Assembly (NCBI GenBank): GCA_030627475.1
Contig: DAOURZ010000046.1
Span: 1 to 8,029 of the forward strand
Length of the DNA: 8,029 nt
Direction: 5' to 3'
From: Deltaproteobacteria bacterium
GTDB taxonomy: Bacteria; Desulfobacterota; Desulfobacteria; Desulfobacterales; ETH-SRB1
Positions within the stretch are counted from its first letter, which is position 1. Every line of letters begins with the position of its first letter. A program made the translations under genes and the position numbers. Below, piece by piece: positions 5,328 to 8,029 of the stretch. Under the pieces are notes generated by a model. The model was not told where the DNA came from and did no database searches. It saw only the letters and a program-made list of their open reading frames with translations.

Positions 5328-6671
5328 ATGAAACCCACAATTGTCAAAAGAGACCTGGTGGTGGATACAGCCCTGGACCAGTGTGCGGCAAAACTCACAC
5401 CAGAACAGATAGAAAAAGTTGTTAATGAAGTTATAGATAACGAAACAGGCGGTCGTTTGCAGACATATGTTAACACCTGTATTCACTGCGGGTTATGTGC
5501 TGAGGCCTGTCAGTGGTATCTGTCCCATGATAAAGATGTAAGTTATGCTCCGGTTACAAAAGTTAAAGATACTATATGGGTACTTTTAGAAAAAAAGGGA
5601 AAGGTTGATGGCGCATTTATTAAAAGATGTTCTGAAATAGCCCATACAGAATGTAATGTATGCCGGCGCTGTGGCATGTACTGCCCGTTTGGAATTGATA
5701 TTGCCTACATGATGCTTGTAGTCCGTCGAATATGCGCAAAACTGGAAATGGTTCCTCTTTACCTCCAGGATACGGTACACAGCCACGCTGCCACAATGAA
5801 CCAGATGTGGGTAAAACCGGACGAATGGATAGATACTCTTCAATGGCAGGAGGAAGAGGGCCAGGGCTATGTGCCCAGCGCCAGGCTGCCACTTGAAAAA
5901 GAAGGCGCTGAAATTATGTATTCTGTTATCGGTCCTGAACCAAAATTTTTAGCCCAGCTTCTTGGCAATATCACGGTAATCATGAAGGTGGCAGGGCTTG
6001 ACTGGACAATGCCTGCAACAGCCGGCTGGGATAACAGCAACATGGCTATGTATTCAGGTGATTTTGAAATCATGGCTCGTGTCGAAAGACTGCATCATGA
6101 AACAGCTCAAAGGCTCAAGGTTAAAAAAATAGTTATGGGTGAATGCGGCCATGCCTTTAGGGGAGCTGAATATGACGGTCCAACCTGGATGGGATGGATG
6201 AAACCGCCTATCCCGATAGTTCATGCCATATCATTTTATTATGACCTGATAAAAAGCGGCAGAATCAAGATAGCAAAAAAAGCCGAAGGTCCAATAACAG
6301 TACAGGATCCGTGTAACGTTGTAAGAAATGCCGGATTGGGAACCCAGTTGCGCTATATTATGAATGCGGTCTGTGAAGAGTTTGTAGATGTTACACCTAA
6401 TGGCAGACATAATTATTGCTGCAATGCAGGCGGAGGAGTTATTAATGTGGGCCCACCCTGGAAGAAGAAACGGGTCCAGGGAAACAGAGTAAAAGCGGAA
6501 CAGATGAAAAGAACCGGTGCTCATACAATTGTAACACCGTGCCACAACTGCCACAGCGGTATTGAAGATATCGTTGATTATTACAAGCTTGGGATGCATG
6601 TCAAGTTTTTCAGTGATATCCTCATAGAAGCAATGGAGATTCCTGAACACCTGAAACCAAAAGAAGAATAA
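5328..6671 (+). CDS. tmcB: Tmc complex Fe-S/CCG subunit TmcB (HdrD-like)
   Basis: The 447-residue cytoplasmic subunit has two N-terminal cluster motifs of the CX2CX2CX3C type, at Cys51/54/57/61 (CIHCGLCAEAC) and Cys109/112/115/119 (CNVCRRCGMYC), each able to hold a [4Fe-4S] cluster. The C-terminal half has a CCG domain like that of heterodisulfide reductase HdrD: Cys329, Cys364-Cys365 and CHNC at 405-408, spaced CX34CCX39CX2C. The region around GECGHAFRG (271-279) looks like a reduced first CCG module. In the Tmc complex this subunit is thought to exchange electrons with a cytoplasmic thiol/disulfide or similar partner. AAGGAG (5316-5321) stands six bases before the ATG. It is the last gene of the cluster, and a long inverted repeat begins five bases after its stop. 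Related HdrD-like proteins (e.g. DsrK) are the main alternative; the adjacent tmcC and tmcD favour TmcB. Confidence 0.87.
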   Translation: MKPTIVKRDLVVDTALDQCAAKLTPEQIEKVVNEVIDNETGGRLQTYVNTCIHCGLCAEACQWYLSHDKDVSYAPVTKVKDTIWVLLEKKGKVDGAFIKRCSEIAHTECNVCRRCGMYCPFGIDIAYMMLVVRRICAKLEMVPLYLQDTVHSHAATMNQMWVKPDEWIDTLQWQEEEGQGYVPSARLPLEKEGAEIMYSVIGPEPKFLAQLLGNITVIMKVAGLDWTMPATAGWDNSNMAMYSGDFEIMARVERLHHETAQRLKVKKIVMGECGHAFRGAEYDGPTWMGWMKPPIPIVHAISFYYDLIKSGRIKIAKKAEGPITVQDPCNVVRNAGLGTQLRYIMNAVCEEFVDVTPNGRHNYCCNAGGGVINVGPPWKKKRVQGNRVKAEQMKRTGAHTIVTPCHNCHSGIEDIVDYYKLGMHVKFFSDILIEAMEIPEHLKPKEE

Positions 6672-6676
6672 GGTAC

Positions 6677-6809
6677 GGGCGAACAATACCTGAATTGAGC
6701 GTTTTTTTACTCGACCTGTGCCAACCTCTTGCACAGTCCAGCTTAGGCGAGACTGCATCAAGATTTCGGCACATTTCTTTGTAAAAAACGTTCAACTCAG
6801 GGTTCGCTC
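6677..6809. repeat. 133-bp imperfect inverted-repeat element after tmcB
   Basis: The arms 6677-6710 and 6781-6809 are inverted copies that differ by a 4-base insertion, an extra T and a few substitutions. The outer ends are GGGCGAAC and GTTCGCTC, and the inner ends GTTTTTTTAC and GTAAAAAAC. The 70-base centre has further pairing: CTGTGC/GCACAG (6716-6721 with 6731-6736), CAGTC/GACTG (6734-6738 with 6751-6755), and an alternative TGTGCC/GGCACA (6717-6722 with 6768-6773). It encodes nothing. It looks like a MITE-like or structured intergenic element, and as RNA it would also block or end transcription leaving tmcB. Confidence 0.6.
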
Positions 6810-6834
6810 AAAATTAAAATAGCGCAGAAGCGCT
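6810..6834 (-). terminator. Terminator of the HNH gene
   Basis: On the minus strand, directly after the TAG stop (6840..6838), AGCGC-TTCT-GCGCT (6834..6821) forms a perfect 5-bp hairpin followed by the T-rich tail ATTTTAATTTT. The tail is interrupted by two A residues, so termination may be moderate. Confidence 0.5.
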
Positions 6835-6837
6835 CAG

Positions 6838-7221
6838 CTACTTTTTATTTTTTAACAAGTCCTCAAGACCCGCGAATGGCCTGCAGGTAGAGGCTGGCTC
6901 TTGCTCACTATTGAGCGGTGTCTCGTCATGCCATTCCTGATCCAGGTATCGTGAATGCTCATTGTCGTGACAATAGGTACACAATAGTTCCCAATTGCTG
7001 CCATCAGGCGGATTGTTATTGTGATTGTGATCCTTGTGGTGGACTGTAAGTTCACGAAGTCTTTTGCCTGTGAATTCGCGTTCGCATTTAGCACAGATCC
7101 ATGGGTAAAGTTTGAGCGCTTGTTCCCGATAATCTTGCTTCCATTGCTGCCGGTTGTGTCGAATCTCGGCAACGATCTGGCTCATACTGTTTTTGTCTGA
7201 TTGTGTTTTTTCCGATGGCAT
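6838..7221 (-). CDS. yajD: YajD-type HNH nuclease family protein
   Basis: The 127-residue protein closely resembles E. coli YajD, a small HNH-domain protein of unknown cellular role. It shares the blocks YREQALKLYPWICAKCEREF (31-50), LRELTVHHKDHNH (55-67) and PPDGSNWELLCTYCHDNEHS (71-90). Two CxxC pairs (43/46 and 81/84) should bind structural zinc. The HH pair (61-62), Asn76 and the late histidines (85, 89) make up the HNH centre. The tail PFAGLEDLLKNKK (115-127) also matches the family's end (PFADL...KK). The start at 7221 is preferred because AAGG (7232..7229) lies seven bases upstream. An in-frame ATG at 7266 lacks a ribosome site and would add 15 unrelated residues. The gene is convergent with tmcB and divergent from the rhodanese gene. 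It is probably a solitary housekeeping-type nuclease and is not evidently part of a defence system. Confidence 0.88.
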   Translation of the reverse strand: MPSEKTQSDKNSMSQIVAEIRHNRQQWKQDYREQALKLYPWICAKCEREFTGKRLRELTVHHKDHNHNNNPPDGSNWELLCTYCHDNEHSRYLDQEWHDETPLNSEQEPASTCRPFAGLEDLLKNKK

Positions 7222-7390
7222 ATACTCACCTTCAAGTCTTGGCGTGATAGATGTCTTGACTTTCATAGCACTATGGATACTATGCTAACTGGATTATATC
7301 AATTATTATTTTATGGGTAGTTCATACAAAACAATGCGGGTAGTTTAAAAAGTTGCAGGGACTAACCCCAAATATTAAAGGAGAATTGTT
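7222..7390. promoter_or_regulatory. Divergent intergenic region with a GGGTAGTT direct repeat
   Basis: This is the control region between the leftward HNH gene and the rightward rhodanese gene. GGGTAGTT occurs twice in the same orientation (7315-7322 and 7338-7345), 23 bases (about two helical turns) apart, as expected for a side-by-side protein site. A TATAAT on the minus strand (7298..7293) could be a -10 box for the HNH gene, but no good -35 accompanies it. AAAGGAG (7377-7383) is the ribosome site of the rhodanese gene. Confidence 0.3.
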
Positions 7391-7825
7391 ATGAGAAAAT
7401 ACAAAGTACTTATTTTTGCCATTTTATTAGGATTAAGTTTTATCGTCAGCGGCTACACAACTACCACCAAAGTTATGACCACAAAAGAACTGGTTGCCGA
7501 GGCCAACGAACATATAACCAATGTTCCGGTGTCAATCGCAAAGGAGTTGCTTAATAAAGGCGGGCATATCTTCCTTGATGTAAGGACTGCCAAAGAGTTT
7601 AAAATGGGCCATATACCGGGAGCTATTCATATTGCGAGGGGATTGCTGGAATTTACAATAAACAATCAAGTATCTGATAAAAATGCTCAAATTGTAGTTT
7701 ACTGCAAAGTGGGGGGGCGGGGATCACTCGCAGCCTATACTCTGGTTCGTATGGGATATAAAAACATTACAAACATAGAAGACGGATGGAGTGCCTGGGA
7801 AAAAGCGGGTTATCCTGTCGAGTAA
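7391..7825 (+). CDS. Exported single-domain rhodanese-like protein
   Basis: The 144-residue protein has an N-terminal hydrophobic signal (basic MRKYK, then about residues 6-20) and one rhodanese domain. The domain shows HIFLDVRTAKEF (59-70), GHIPGAIHI (73-81), the active loop YCKVGGRGS (104-112) with catalytic Cys105, and the closing DGWSAWEKAGYPV (131-143). Rhodanese domains carry sulfur as a cysteine persulfide, which suits a periplasmic sulfur-handling role in a sulfate reducer, but no substrate can be read from sequence. The end of the signal reads IVSGYTTTTK. A lipobox would need Cys at Tyr22, so it looks like a lipoprotein signal that lost its cysteine. AAAGGAG precedes the ATG by seven bases. 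It appears monocistronic, and no clear terminator follows. Confidence 0.87.
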   Translation: MRKYKVLIFAILLGLSFIVSGYTTTTKVMTTKELVAEANEHITNVPVSIAKELLNKGGHIFLDVRTAKEFKMGHIPGAIHIARGLLEFTINNQVSDKNAQIVVYCKVGGRGSLAAYTLVRMGYKNITNIEDGWSAWEKAGYPVE

Positions 7826-8029
7826 TCTTCTGTTTCGGTTTAATATAACGGTTGTCGGTTTACAGTTCATGGTTTTTTCAATGCAATATTTTTCATCTCT
7901 GGGGGATACATACCACCCACGTTCCTAAGGGTTCGCACAAAAATAAGTTCGCAATTTTAAGTGTTGAGGCATCCGTCTGACAAGGCGCGTAAGCGCAGGA
8001 ATATCGGGATATTCCGAGCTTTCGCAACG
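7826..8029. repeat. Gene-free tail with palindromic intergenic repeat, cut by the window end
   Basis: No gene is seen. CCACGTTCCT (7917-7926) repeats a motif found at 3091-3100, and GGGTTCGC (7929-7936) repeats part of the inverted element near 6800. At 7998-8015 GGAATATC-GG-GATATTCC is a perfect 8-bp hairpin. The stem continues outward with GCGTAAGCGC (7987-7996) against GAGCTTTCGC (8016-8025), with two mismatches. The left flank ATCCGTCTGAC probably has its partner beyond the window. It resembles a dispersed palindromic element. Confidence 0.5.

Noticed and set aside
6231..6761. 176-codon minus-strand frame opposite the end of tmcB
   Set aside because: It overlaps conserved CCG-domain coding sequence and starts within the inverted-repeat element.
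6838..7266. HNH gene as part of a restriction or defence island
   Set aside because: The sequence matches the widespread YajD type and no partner genes (methylase, helicase, toxin) are nearby.

Overview
The window looks like a chromosomal piece from an anaerobic sulfate-reducing bacterium, most likely of the Desulfobacterota. The best evidence is the central cluster, which encodes three subunits of the Tmc transmembrane redox complex (tmcD, tmcC, tmcB). This complex is known from sulfate reducers, where it links periplasmic cytochrome c3 to a cytoplasmic HdrD-like subunit. A selenocysteine synthase gene (selA), low GC content and several structured intergenic repeats fit the same kind of host. 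No rRNA, tRNA or CRISPR array was seen.

Left part (1-1920, all minus strand): an amrA (AMMECR1-domain) gene overlaps the start of selA by four bases in an ATGA junction. selA is visible only for its first 294 codons and then meets an in-frame TGA close to the window edge. Upstream lies a short P-loop ATPase remnant that still has a good sigma70-type promoter embedded in a palindrome.

Middle (1920-6671): a gene-poor stretch of about 700 bases holds hairpins, a two-hairpin dispersed repeat element and a 24-bp palindrome. It ends in a near-consensus sigma54 (-24/-12) promoter at 2505-2520. Downstream on the plus strand come a stand-alone receiver protein whose phospho-acceptor Asp is Asn, then tmcD (tryptophan-rich beta-propeller), tmcC (membrane cytochrome b) and tmcB (Fe-S/CCG subunit). 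A long hairpin precedes the receiver gene. A second hairpin and an intrinsic terminator follow it, so expression of the tmc genes may depend on readthrough or on a second promoter. The cytochrome subunit gene tmcA is not in the window.

Right part (6672-8029): a long imperfect inverted repeat directly follows tmcB. Next comes a convergent yajD-type HNH nuclease gene (minus) with its own terminator, then a secreted single-domain rhodanese (plus). The window ends inside another palindromic intergenic sequence.

No wholly new multi-gene system is evident. The most interesting points are the sigma54-driven tmc cluster with its non-canonical receiver, the interrupted selA, the orphan promoter-operator of the ATPase remnant, and the inverted-repeat elements.
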